Below are positions 17,671 to 25,480 of a DNA stretch of 64,000 bases, piece by piece. The position numbers were made by a program, and so were the translations under genes. The stretch comes from RI-43 sp033764725 (GTDB lineage: Bacteria > Pseudomonadota > Alphaproteobacteria > Caulobacterales > Aquidulcibacteraceae): positions 130,328-194,327 of the forward strand of contig JANRIR010000021.1 of NCBI GenBank assembly GCA_033764725.1, given 5' to 3'. Every line of letters starts with the position of its first letter. Position 1 is the stretch's first letter. The notes beneath the pieces are model-generated. The model was given only the letters and a program-made list of their open reading frames with translations. It searched no databases and had not been told where the DNA came from.

Positions 17671-18414
17671 ATGAGCCAGAGCATCCTCGCCGGCGCCGCA
17701 GCGCCGCTCTATCAGCGCCTTGCGCAGGATCTGCGCAGCGCCATCGTCTCGGGCGAGTACGGCCCAGGCGCGCAGCTGCCGACGGAGCTTGACCTGTGCG
17801 CGACGCGCGGCGTCTCGCGGCACACGGCGCGGGAGGCGCTGCGCATCCTGCGCGAGGAAGGCCTTATCGAGAGACGGCGCGGCGCAGGCACCATCGTCGC
17901 GGCCGCGGCGCGCGATCGCGCCTTCGTGCAAAGCCTCGGATCGGTCGACGACATCCTGCAATATGCACGCGACACAAGGTTGGCGATCGACACGATGGGT
18001 CTCGCGCCGGCGCATGCGCGCGGACGCCGCGATCTTGGCTTCTCCGCCAGCGAGGACGTCGTGCGCATCGTCGGCGCGCGCCGCAACGTCGCCACAGACG
18101 ACGTCGTCGCCTTGACGACCATTTTCGTGCGCAAGGATTTGTGCCCGACGCAGGCGGATATCGGTGCGCGACCGGGCGCCATCAATACGCTGATCGCGGA
18201 GCGATCGGGCCTTTTCGCGGCCAGCATCGACCAGGAGATCACGGCGGTCTCGCTGTCCGCCGCCGATGCGCGCGCGCTCGATTGCCAGCCCGGCGACGCC
18301 GCGCTGAAAACCATCCGCCGCTATCGCGACGCCGCCGGCGCGATCTATCAGGGCAGCATCAGCCTTCATCCGAGCGATCGTTTCGCATACAAGATCACAC
18401 TCAAGCGCACCTAG
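17671..18414 (+). CDS. GntR-family transcriptional regulator, HutC/UTRA type (second copy)
   Basis: This 247-residue regulator starts at ATG 17671. Residues 12-75 form the winged helix (PLYQRLAQDLRSAIVSGEY, TRGVSRHTAREALRILREEGL, GAGT) and the rest a UTRA domain. It is divergent from MmgE/PrpD with a 17 bp gap, so it probably autoregulates and controls the leftward PrpD-ligase-amidase operon. Its stop shares bases with the convergent CoA-transferase stop at 18411-18414. It is an alternative candidate for reading the cluster motif. Confidence 0.9.
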   Translation: MSQSILAGAAAPLYQRLAQDLRSAIVSGEYGPGAQLPTELDLCATRGVSRHTAREALRILREEGLIERRRGAGTIVAAAARDRAFVQSLGSVDDILQYARDTRLAIDTMGLAPAHARGRRDLGFSASEDVVRIVGARRNVATDDVVALTTIFVRKDLCPTQADIGARPGAINTLIAERSGLFAASIDQEITAVSLSAADARALDCQPGDAALKTIRRYRDAAGAIYQGSISLHPSDRFAYKITLKRT

Positions 18415-19580
18415 AGCGCTCCCGCCTGTTTCAAGCGCGCGATATGCGACGGATCAAGCCCGGCGTCGCGCGCGATCGATTCAGAATCGGCGCCATAGGC
18501 GGGCGTCGACAAGTTTGGTTGCGGCGGCTCATGGCGAAAGCGGATTGGCGGGCCGATATGCGTGTTGCCCGCATCGTCGCGCAGCGCCATGCCGCGTTCT
18601 TGCGCATAGGGATCGTCGAACGCCTCCTTGAGGCTGCGCACCGGCGACCAGCAAACATCGACATCGGCCAGAAACGTCTCCCATTCCGCCAGCGTACGCG
18701 CAGCGAACGCCTCGCGGAAGAAGGCCTTCAAGGGATCCTGCGCCGGGCCGGGCTCGATCTTCGCATAGTCGAGCAGATCCGGACGGCCCAGGGCTTCGAG
18801 AATGTTGCGCGCGAAGTGCACTTCCGAGCCGCCGAGAACGAGGAATTTGCCGTCTTTCGTTTCATAGACGCGGTTCATCGCGGCGCCGCCGAAAGAGCGC
18901 ATGGTTTTCGGCTCGGGATGCTTGTTGTCCGCAAACACCGGACCGGTGACGTTCGGCGTCCACGCCAGAAGCGCATCATACATCGACATGTCGATGAAAT
19001 CGCCGCGCCCGGTCTTCTCGCGGCGATAGAGCGCCATCATGATCGCTGAAAACGCCATCAACGAAGCCGCCATGTCGGAGGCAGGAATGCACGGATTGGT
19101 GGGCTTGTCGTCCTCCAGGCCGCGATTGAGATCGAGCACGCCCGACATCGCCTCGATGGTCAGCGCATGGCCCGGCTTCAGCGCATAGGCGCCCTCCTGT
19201 CCGAACGCCGAGATCGAACAATAGACGATGCGCGGATTGATCGCCGCGATGGCGTCATAATCGATGCCGAGCCGCTTCACGACGCCGGGCCGGAACGCCT
19301 CGACGATGACGTCGGCCTCCGCCGCAAGCTGCAGAAAAAGCGCGTGCGCTTCGGGATCCTTGAGATTGATCTTCAGGCTCCGCTTGCCGCGCGCGATGTT
19401 GCGAAACCATACCGACACGCCGTCCGCCGTGCGATAACCGATCGCGCGCGTCGGCTCGCCCACGCCGTTCGCCGGCTCGACCATGATCACGTCCGCGCCG
19501 TGATCGGCCATCATCATCGTCATGTGCGGCCCCGGCAGAAACGCCGAAAGATCGAGCACTTTAAGGCCTTCGAGCTTCAT
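18411..19580 (-). CDS. Family III (CaiB/BaiF) CoA-transferase, copy 1
   Basis: This 389-residue protein shows class III features: GLKVLDLSAFLPGPHMTMMMADHGADVIMVEP, ARGKRSLKINL, FGQEGAYALKPGH and catalytic Asp in IPASDMAAS. The family moves CoA between acids through an aspartyl-CoA thioester. It overlaps the second CoA-transferase gene by ATGA. It is the last gene of the leftward operon containing the MaoC hydratase and CitE-like lyase. An itaconate- or mesaconate-type acid is a plausible substrate, by context only. Confidence 0.92.
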   Translation of the reverse strand: MKLEGLKVLDLSAFLPGPHMTMMMADHGADVIMVEPANGVGEPTRAIGYRTADGVSVWFRNIARGKRSLKINLKDPEAHALFLQLAAEADVIVEAFRPGVVKRLGIDYDAIAAINPRIVYCSISAFGQEGAYALKPGHALTIEAMSGVLDLNRGLEDDKPTNPCIPASDMAASLMAFSAIMMALYRREKTGRGDFIDMSMYDALLAWTPNVTGPVFADNKHPEPKTMRSFGGAAMNRVYETKDGKFLVLGGSEVHFARNILEALGRPDLLDYAKIEPGPAQDPLKAFFREAFAARTLAEWETFLADVDVCWSPVRSLKEAFDDPYAQERGMALRDDAGNTHIGPPIRFRHEPPQPNLSTPAYGADSESIARDAGLDPSHIARLKQAGAL

Positions 19581-20725
19581 GAAGAAGGCTCCAGGAACGC
19601 GCGATTGTGTTCGCCGAGCTTTGGCGCGCGCGCGGCGGGCATGCGCTGTCCGTCGATCTTGATTGGGCAGGCGAGCATGCGCACGCCATTTTGCGCATCG
19701 GGATGATCGGGACGATCGATCATTCCGACGGCGCGCGCGAACGGATTGTCGAGCGCCTCCGCAATGTCATAGACCGGCGCGCAGGGAACCTCGCCGCCCA
19801 GCAACGCCATCCAATCCGCCGTCGTCCGTCCTTGCAGGATCGCGTCGAGCGTTTGCGTGAGATCGGCGAGATTTTTGCGGCGATCAGGAATGGCGGCGAA
19901 GCGCATGTCCGACTTGAGGTCCTCACGGCCCACAAGCTCGCAGAAGCGCTCCCAGAATTTCGGCGTCTGGCACATCAGCATCATCCAGCCATCGGCGGTT
20001 TGGAACAATTGCGACGGCGCGATGGACGGATGGGCGCCGCGCGGCAGGCGCCCGGTCGACACGCCTTCGTTCAGATACCAGGTGGCGGGATAGCTGAGCT
20101 GATGCAGCGCCACATCGTACAAGGACACATCGACATCGCAGCCTTCTCCAGTGCGCTGGGCGCGCAGGATCGCCGCGAGGATGCCGACCGCGAATTGCGA
20201 GCCGGTGTGAAAATCGATGATCGACACGCCGCAGCGCACCGGCGGCCCGTCCGGCTCGCCCGTCATCGACAAGAATCCCGCCTCGGCCTGCATGAGATAA
20301 TCGTAGCCGGGCCAGGCCGCGCGCGGATTGTCACGCCCATAGGCGGAGAGATGCGCGCACACGATCTTCGGATTGATCGCGCGCAAGTGCGCGAAGGTGA
20401 TTTTCAGCTTTTCCGGCTGATCGCCGCGCAGATTGTTCACCACCGCATCCGCCCCGCGCACGAGGTCGTCGAACGCTGCGCGCCCCTCGGCGCTTTTGAT
20501 CTCCAGCGCCAAGGATTTCTTGCCGCGCGAAAAGGTCTGGAAGAACAGCGAGTCGTTTTCGCCAAGGAAGTATGGGCCGGTTTGCCGGGACACGTCGCCG
20601 CCCATGGACGGCGCCTCGATCTTGACGACCTCCGCGCCCAATTCGGCAAGCAATTGCGTGCCGTACGGCCCTGCGCCGTATTGCTCCACCGCCAGGATAC
20701 GGACGCCTTCGAGCGGGCGGATCAT
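19577..20725 (-). CDS. Family III (CaiB/BaiF) CoA-transferase, copy 2
   Basis: This 382-residue protein shares the family layout: LEGVRILAVEQYGAGPYGTQLLAELGAEVVKIE, SRGKKSLALEIKS, AYGRDNPRAAWPGYDYLMQAEAGFLS and the Asp region SIIDFHTGSQFAVG. Two adjacent, non-identical members often form a heteromer (as in succinyl-CoA:malate CoA-transferase) or act on two acids. Start and stop overlap with the neighbouring acyl-CoA dehydrogenase and copy 1. Confidence 0.92.
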   Translation of the reverse strand: MIRPLEGVRILAVEQYGAGPYGTQLLAELGAEVVKIEAPSMGGDVSRQTGPYFLGENDSLFFQTFSRGKKSLALEIKSAEGRAAFDDLVRGADAVVNNLRGDQPEKLKITFAHLRAINPKIVCAHLSAYGRDNPRAAWPGYDYLMQAEAGFLSMTGEPDGPPVRCGVSIIDFHTGSQFAVGILAAILRAQRTGEGCDVDVSLYDVALHQLSYPATWYLNEGVSTGRLPRGAHPSIAPSQLFQTADGWMMLMCQTPKFWERFCELVGREDLKSDMRFAAIPDRRKNLADLTQTLDAILQGRTTADWMALLGGEVPCAPVYDIAEALDNPFARAVGMIDRPDHPDAQNGVRMLACPIKIDGQRMPAARAPKLGEHNRAFLEPSS

Positions 20726-21918
20726 ATCTTGTTCCGCGCGATCAGCTGCTTGGCGATGATGATGCGCTGCATCTCATTGGTGCCTTCGCCGATGCACATC
20801 AGCGGCGCATCGCGATAGAGACGTTCGATCGGATATTCCTTGGAATAGCCGTAGCCGCCATGAATGCGCATCGCCTCCAGAGACACCTCGACGGCGGTTT
20901 CGGAAGCGAAGTATTTCGCCATCCCGGCCTCCATGTCGATGCGGCCGCCGGCGTCGAAGGCGCGCGCTGCGTCCTCGACGAGCAGCTCGGCTGCGCGCGT
21001 TTTCGCCGCCATCTCGCCGAGCTTCAATTGAATTGCCTGATGCTCGCAGATCGGCTTGCCCATCGTCTTGCGCAGCTGCGCATATGTCACGCTCTCTTTC
21101 AGCGCGCGGCGCGCGATGCCGACCGAGCGCGCCGCGATATTGATCCGGCCGATCTCTAGGCCGCCCGTCGCCATGTAGAAGCCCTTGCCCTCCTCGCCGC
21201 CGACGAGCGACAATTCGGCGGAGCATTCGTAGTCCTCATAAATCAGCTCCCCGGAATCGATGCCCTTGTAGCCGAGCTTTTCCAGCTTCTTGCCGTTCTT
21301 TACGCCCGGCAGCGGCGCTTTGGTTTGCGGATCGATCTTCGGCGCGATCAGCATCGACATGCCGGTATAGCGCGGCTGGGCGTTCGGATCGGTCTTGACC
21401 AGAAGCGCGACGCACTGGCCTTCGATGGCGTTGGAGATCCAGGTCTTGGCGCCGTTGACGACATAGGCGTCATTGCCCTTCTTGCGGGCGACCGTGCGGA
21501 TGCCTTGCAGATCGGTGCCGGCGTCGGGCTCGGTCAAGGCGAGGCCGCCGCGCATCTCGCCGGTCGCGAAGCGGGGCAGCCAATACTCCTTCTGCACGTC
21601 GGTGCCGAACTTCTGCACGATGGTCGCCATCATCAGATGCGAATTGAAGATGCCCGTGAGGCTCATCCATTCTTCGGAAATGCGCGAGACGACGCGCGAA
21701 TAGGTCGAGGCGGACAAGCCAAGGCCGCCGAATTCCGGCGCGATGATGGCGCCGAACAGGCCCAGCTCCTTCATGTCGTCCACGAGCGCGTGGGGATATT
21801 CGTCGTCGTGCTCGAGCTTCATCGCCACAGGGGCGACCTTCTTCTCGAGCCATTTCTCGATGGAATCGAGGACGGCGCGTTCATCGGAGTCGGGGATCGC
21901 AGTGAGCGTGTCGGCCAT
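20722..21918 (-). CDS. Acyl-CoA dehydrogenase
   Basis: This 398-residue flavoprotein has the acyl-CoA dehydrogenase signatures ALTEPDAGTDLQGIRT, AKTWISNAIEG and, near the C-terminus, RIHGGYGYSKEYPIERLYRDAP, followed by IGEGTNEMQRIIIAKQL. The catalytic Glu is probably in IGEGTNE. It makes an enoyl-CoA from a saturated acyl-CoA. Gene order with CoA-transferase, MaoC hydratase and CitE-like lyase is like that of itaconate-type catabolic operons. Confidence 0.94.
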   Translation of the reverse strand: MADTLTAIPDSDERAVLDSIEKWLEKKVAPVAMKLEHDDEYPHALVDDMKELGLFGAIIAPEFGGLGLSASTYSRVVSRISEEWMSLTGIFNSHLMMATIVQKFGTDVQKEYWLPRFATGEMRGGLALTEPDAGTDLQGIRTVARKKGNDAYVVNGAKTWISNAIEGQCVALLVKTDPNAQPRYTGMSMLIAPKIDPQTKAPLPGVKNGKKLEKLGYKGIDSGELIYEDYECSAELSLVGGEEGKGFYMATGGLEIGRINIAARSVGIARRALKESVTYAQLRKTMGKPICEHQAIQLKLGEMAAKTRAAELLVEDAARAFDAGGRIDMEAGMAKYFASETAVEVSLEAMRIHGGYGYSKEYPIERLYRDAPLMCIGEGTNEMQRIIIAKQLIARNKI

Positions 21919-21942
21919 GTGCGTACTATCCTCTTCAGGCGA

Positions 21943-22431
21943 TCAGGCGTCGAGAAATCCAGGAGTCGCTGCGCGTTCGTAAAGGCGGCGCAGATAGGTG
22001 ATGGGCGCGAGCGGCGCCTCGACCCAGGCGGCGAGGCGCCAGCCTTCCGGGGTGCGGCGCAGCGTGGCGGCGACGCGGTTCTCCCCGCCCATCGCGGCGC
22101 TCGCGCCGCTCGCAAAAGCAATGTCCCACGCCATGTGCGCAACGATCGCGGCGACATCCGCCGCCAGCGCGACGCCGCGCACGTCGGAGAAGCGCAGATC
22201 GATCTTGCGATGCAGCGTCTCATTCTTGGCCCAATAGGCGTCGAGCGCCGCCCAGGTCAAAATCGGCGCGTCGATTTCCTCAGCGATGTAGAGCGGCGCT
22301 GCGCCAGTGCGATCCCAGAACGGCTGCAACGCTGCGGCGCGGTTGGCGCGCCACGCAGCGGCATAGCTGTCCATCAGCGCCGCCAGCTCGGCGAGCGTCG
22401 CAGCGGGGAGCGCGCCGGCGGCCATGCTCAC
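21943..22431 (-). CDS. SnoaL/NTF2-like protein
   Basis: This protein of about 162 residues has the cone-shaped NTF2-like pattern: MDSYAAAWRANRAAALQPFWDR, PLYIAEEID, W at the sheet core and RVAATLRRTPEGWRLAAWVEAPLAP. Start may be GTG 22431, which overlaps the previous stop as GTGA, or ATG 22425. Members include ketosteroid isomerase-like enzymes, cyclases and stress proteins; no specific role can be assigned. It sits between the TrmO-like and acyl-CoA dehydrogenase genes in one transcript. Confidence 0.7.
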   Translation of the reverse strand: MSMAAGALPAATLAELAALMDSYAAAWRANRAAALQPFWDRTGAAPLYIAEEIDAPILTWAALDAYWAKNETLHRKIDLRFSDVRGVALAADVAAIVAHMAWDIAFASGASAAMGGENRVAATLRRTPEGWRLAAWVEAPLAPITYLRRLYERAATPGFLDA

Positions 22432-22886
22432 CAATAGTCACGCATCAGGTCATGCGACCATGCCGGCTGGCGCAGGTCGCCGCGCGGCAGGAATTCCGCC
22501 ATCACCGGCTTGATGTCGAGCACCGGCGTTCCGTCGATAGCGTCGAGGCCGCGCACCTTCAGCATCGCGCCGTCAACGCCGAGCAACGCGCACACCGTGA
22601 CGCCGATGCGGTTGGGGCGGTTCTTGCCGCGCTGCGCGAAGATGCCGACGAGCGGCCAATCGGGATTGCCGCGCGGGCGCCGGGCGGTCGTTTCGATCGT
22701 GTCGGCGGGAACGCGATCGAACACGAACACGACTTCAATGTGGGAGAAGGCGTCGAGCCCAGCGAGCGCATCGGCGCGGTAGGCTTCGGTCAGTTCGATC
22801 GTCGCTTCTTCGCTGTCCCACGAATCGTCGACAGCTTCGCTGCGTCCGCCGCGCACATGCGCGACCGGCTCCATCACGAACGCCAT
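22428..22886 (-). CDS. TrmO/TsaA-family protein
   Basis: This 152-residue protein carries the TsaA/TrmO beta-barrel motifs: FSHIEVVFVFDR, GIFAQRGKNRPNRIGVTVCALL and LDAIDGTPVLDIKPVM. TrmO methylates N6-threonylcarbamoyladenosine-37 of tRNA. Other single-domain homologues are S-adenosylmethionine-binding proteins with non-tRNA roles. It begins by overlapping the MaoC stop (TGATG) in a catabolic operon, which is unusual for a tRNA-modifying enzyme. Confidence 0.85.
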   Translation of the reverse strand: MAFVMEPVAHVRGGRSEAVDDSWDSEEATIELTEAYRADALAGLDAFSHIEVVFVFDRVPADTIETTARRPRGNPDWPLVGIFAQRGKNRPNRIGVTVCALLGVDGAMLKVRGLDAIDGTPVLDIKPVMAEFLPRGDLRQPAWSHDLMRDYW

Positions 22887-23410
22887 CAGTAATGCGCCAC
22901 CCGATCTTCGACCGCGTTGCCGCGGGACGGGATCAGCATGTTGCGCTTGAAGCTGCACACGACGACGCCGTCCTGGTTCTTGCCGATGGTGCGGATGGTG
23001 ACGATGCCTTGTCCCGGCCGGCTCTGGCTCTCGCGCTTGGCGAGCACTTCGCTTTCGCCATAGAGCGTATCGCCCGCAAAGACCGGCGCGGAGAATTTCA
23101 CCTCGTCCATGCCCAGATTGGCGATCGCCTTCTGGCTGCAATCGGTGACGCTCATGCCGATCAGCAGCGCCAGAGTATAGGGGCTGACCACAAGATTGCG
23201 CTTGAACTCCGACGCCTTGGCGAATTCGACGTCGAAATGCATCGGATGCGTGTTCAGCGTCAAAAGCGTGAACAGATGATTGTCATATTCCGTGACTGTT
23301 TTCCCGGGGCGATGTTCGTAGACGTCGCCGACGTGAAAATCCTCGAAATAGCGGCCGAACGTTTCGCGATAACGCTGCGGGCCGACCTCTTTCCACTGCT
23401 GCACCATCAC
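22886..23410 (-). CDS. MaoC-like hydratase
   Basis: This 174-residue hot-dog-fold protein shows YFEDFHVGDVYEHRPGKTVTEYDNHLFTLLTLNTHPMHFD, the MaoC hydratase region with Asp and His in the expected positions. Relatives hydrate enoyl-CoA, itaconyl-CoA or mesaconyl-CoA. It overlaps the CitE-like lyase gene by 4 bp, a pairing typical of hydratase-lyase modules in C5-dicarboxylate catabolism. Confidence 0.9.
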   Translation of the reverse strand: MMVQQWKEVGPQRYRETFGRYFEDFHVGDVYEHRPGKTVTEYDNHLFTLLTLNTHPMHFDVEFAKASEFKRNLVVSPYTLALLIGMSVTDCSQKAIANLGMDEVKFSAPVFAGDTLYGESEVLAKRESQSRPGQGIVTIRTIGKNQDGVVVCSFKRNMLIPSRGNAVEDRVAHY

Positions 23411-24204
23411 CCCTCTCCCGCCGCGGCCAGGATACGCCCGCTGGCGCGGATCACCGGCAATTCCACGAGTTTTCCGTCGAGCAGCGCGGCGGCGCCGTTC
23501 GCGGCCTCGAAGGCCGCCATGACGCGCTTGGCGTGCGCGATCTCGTCAGCGCTCGGCGCGAACGCCGCCTTCACGCCATCGACCTGTTTGGGATGGATGC
23601 AGGCGCGGCCGGTGAAGCCCAGCGCGCGCGCGCGCCTCGTGGTCTCCATCAGGCCGGGCGCGTCATCCACGTCGAGATAGGGCACATCCATCAGCTCGAC
23701 GCCAGCGCGCGCGCACGCAGCCGCGAGCGTCGATCGCGCGAACAGCAAGGGCTCCCAGTCCATCGTGCAGCCGATATCGGCGGCGAAATCGAAGCCGCCG
23801 AACAATACCGCCGCCACGCCTTGCGCGGCGCAGATGTCGAAGGCGTTCTTTAGTCCTTCTGCGCTTTCCACGATCGGCACGACGCGCGCAGCGCCCGTCG
23901 CCTCGCGCACGATGTCGAGCTCGACGGGATGGGCGACCTTGGGAACCATCACGAAGGCGGGCCGCACGGTCGCGATTGCGGCGATGTCGGCCGCGCCCCA
24001 TGCCGTCCGCGGCGCATTGATGCGCACGCCGAATTCCGGGCGGCCGGCCACGAAGGCGGCGACGGCGGCGCGCGCCTCGTCCTTCTGCGCCGGCGGCACG
24101 GCGTCCTCGAGATCGATGCAGACCTGGTCTGCGCCGGCGGCGAGCGCCTTCTCAAAGCGCTCAGGCCTGGCCCCAGGCACGAACAGGAGGGATCGAAAGC
24201 TCAT
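23407..24204 (-). CDS. HpcH/HpaI aldolase / CitE-like (citramalyl-CoA lyase-type) protein
   Basis: The protein has 265 residues from ATG 24204 (SFRSLLFVPGARPERFEKALAAG). CitE/Mcl features follow: VCIDLEDAVPPAQK, the Arg of FGVRINAPRT, VPIVESAEGL, FGGFDFAADIG and ACIHPKQVDGV. Family members split citryl-, malyl- or citramalyl-CoA to acetyl-CoA or pyruvate. With the MaoC gene it resembles the Ich-Ccl pair of itaconate degradation. Upstream in-frame codons also exist, but they run through neighbouring genes and look like chance open frame. Its start codon is inside an 18 bp palindrome. Confidence 0.9.
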   Translation of the reverse strand: MSFRSLLFVPGARPERFEKALAAGADQVCIDLEDAVPPAQKDEARAAVAAFVAGRPEFGVRINAPRTAWGAADIAAIATVRPAFVMVPKVAHPVELDIVREATGAARVVPIVESAEGLKNAFDICAAQGVAAVLFGGFDFAADIGCTMDWEPLLFARSTLAAACARAGVELMDVPYLDVDDAPGLMETTRRARALGFTGRACIHPKQVDGVKAAFAPSADEIAHAKRVMAAFEAANGAAALLDGKLVELPVIRASGRILAAAGEG

Positions 24205-24219
24205 TTGTCCGGACAAATG
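24202..24219. promoter_or_regulatory. 18 bp palindrome CATTTGTCCGGACAAATG over the CitE-like start codon
   Basis: This perfect inverted repeat has 9 bp arms and no spacer. Its left end is the start codon of the CitE-like gene on the minus strand. The inner 12 bp equals the palindrome at 1133-1144 in the TonB receptor promoter. It is a likely repressor operator, or an element acting at translation initiation. Confidence 0.65.
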
Positions 24220-24242
24220 CCGCGACGGCGGCGCGAAGTCAA

Positions 24243-24848
24243 TCACTCGCGGCGCGCAGGTCCGCCGGAAACGAGACGATTGAGCTCCACGATATGGCCG
24301 TCGGGGTCGACCAGCATGGAGACCATGACCTGAATGTCGCCGGTTGCGCTGGGATAGGTGCGCGGGCGCGGCTCGCCGAGCACCGTCACGCCGGGCGTTG
24401 CGGCGACGCGTGGGAATCGCTGCTCGAGATCGGTGGCGTTGAACAGCAGCACGATGTCGCCGGCGTGGAAGGTGGGCGCCTGCGGCGGCGGTTCGGCGGG
24501 GCCGTCGAGGAATTGCCACAGGCCCAACATGCCGATGAAGGAATCGTTCGCGCGCAGCAGAACGAGTCGCGAGCGGTTGACGCCGTCCGATCCGGCCCGG
24601 CCCAGATTGGGCGAGGTGAGGATCTGATCGTACTGCACCTCCATGCCGAGCGCATCGCGATAGAGCGCCAGCGAGCGATCCATGTCGCGCACGATCAGCG
24701 TGGTGCGGCGCAGATCGATCGGAAGGCGCGCCGCTTCGACTGGCGCGGCCGGCGCTGGCGGCGGCGGCGCATTGCCCTCCACCGAAATCACGCATGCGCC
24801 AAGCGACGCCGCCGCGGCGAGCGCGACGATGCTGTTCTTCCGTTTCAT
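24243..24848 (-). CDS. VOC-superfamily lipoprotein
   Basis: This 201-residue protein has a lipoprotein signal (ALAAAASLGAC, Cys19) followed by a Pro/Ala-rich linker and one glyoxalase/VOC domain: RTTLIVRDMDRSLALYRDALGMEV, HAGDIVLLFNATD and VSMLVDPDGHIVELNR. Secreted, lipid-anchored VOC proteins are uncommon; the fold serves metal-dependent lyases, dioxygenases and binding proteins. It overlaps the CpcT-like gene by ATGA. Confidence 0.83.
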   Translation of the reverse strand: MKRKNSIVALAAAASLGACVISVEGNAPPPPAPAAPVEAARLPIDLRRTTLIVRDMDRSLALYRDALGMEVQYDQILTSPNLGRAGSDGVNRSRLVLLRANDSFIGMLGLWQFLDGPAEPPPQAPTFHAGDIVLLFNATDLEQRFPRVAATPGVTVLGEPRPRTYPSATGDIQVMVSMLVDPDGHIVELNRLVSGGPARRE

Positions 24849-25480
24849 GGCGTCGGCTCCCTGCGCGTGAAAACGTATCCGCCGAATTCCGGCCCCCAGA
24901 TGCGACGGCCTTCTGCGTCAAAGCCGCGATCCCAATTGGCGAAAGCGTCCGGCGTGACGATCGACATGTTCTGCGCGCGCACCGCGCCGCGCCACGACGT
25001 CGGGCAATCCTCGGTTTCGCCGCGCCAAAAGCCTTGCGCCACGCGGCGCACGAGACCGAAGCAGGTTGACGCCGCAAGCTGCGCCGACCGCAGACGCGCA
25101 GGATCGCGCCAGGCGCCGATGGCGGCGCGCGGGTCGGCCAATTCATACCAGGTGCGCCGAACCAATCCCGGACCGACCGCTTCAAGCTTCACGACGCGCT
25201 GAAAATACGGCCGCTGGCGTGCGCTCTCGTCCAGTCGCGCGGGATCGTCGCCCAGGATCGCCTGTTCCTGATAAAGCCAGACGCCGTCGGCGCGCTCGGG
25301 CCATATCCGCACGATGTGCGCCTCGACGACGTCATAGCGATCATCGCTGCGCGCCTGATCGATGGAGGAGAACGTCCCGACCGCGAGCTGTGCGAACTCC
25401 TCCGCCGACGACGGCGTTTGCGCGAGAGCGGGCGCCGCCGACAGAGCGAAGATCGCCGCGAGCATTGTGGCCCTCGTCAT
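24845..25480 (-). CDS. CpcT/CpeT-like (chromophore lyase family) secreted protein
   Basis: This 211-residue protein starts at ATG 25480, overlapping the deacetylase stop. Residues 1-21 are a signal peptide (FALSAAPALAQ). The core, with EEFAQLAVGTFSSIDQA, VWLYQEQAI, RPYFQRVVKLEAVG and EDCPTSWRGAVRAQNMSI, fits the CpcT/CpeT family. Cyanobacterial members attach bilins to phycobiliproteins, but proteobacterial secreted homologues have no phycobilisome and no known role. The family match is from motif memory. Confidence 0.75.
   Translation of the reverse strand: MTRATMLAAIFALSAAPALAQTPSSAEEFAQLAVGTFSSIDQARSDDRYDVVEAHIVRIWPERADGVWLYQEQAILGDDPARLDESARQRPYFQRVVKLEAVGPGLVRRTWYELADPRAAIGAWRDPARLRSAQLAASTCFGLVRRVAQGFWRGETEDCPTSWRGAVRAQNMSIVTPDAFANWDRGFDAEGRRIWGPEFGGYVFTRREPTP

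Noticed and set aside
23407..25185. Long 592-codon open frame covering the CitE-like gene and sequence upstream
   Set aside because: Only the part from 24204 has CitE-family similarity. The rest runs antiparallel to the frames of the VOC and CpcT-like genes and is arginine-rich nonsense typical of GC-rich shadows.
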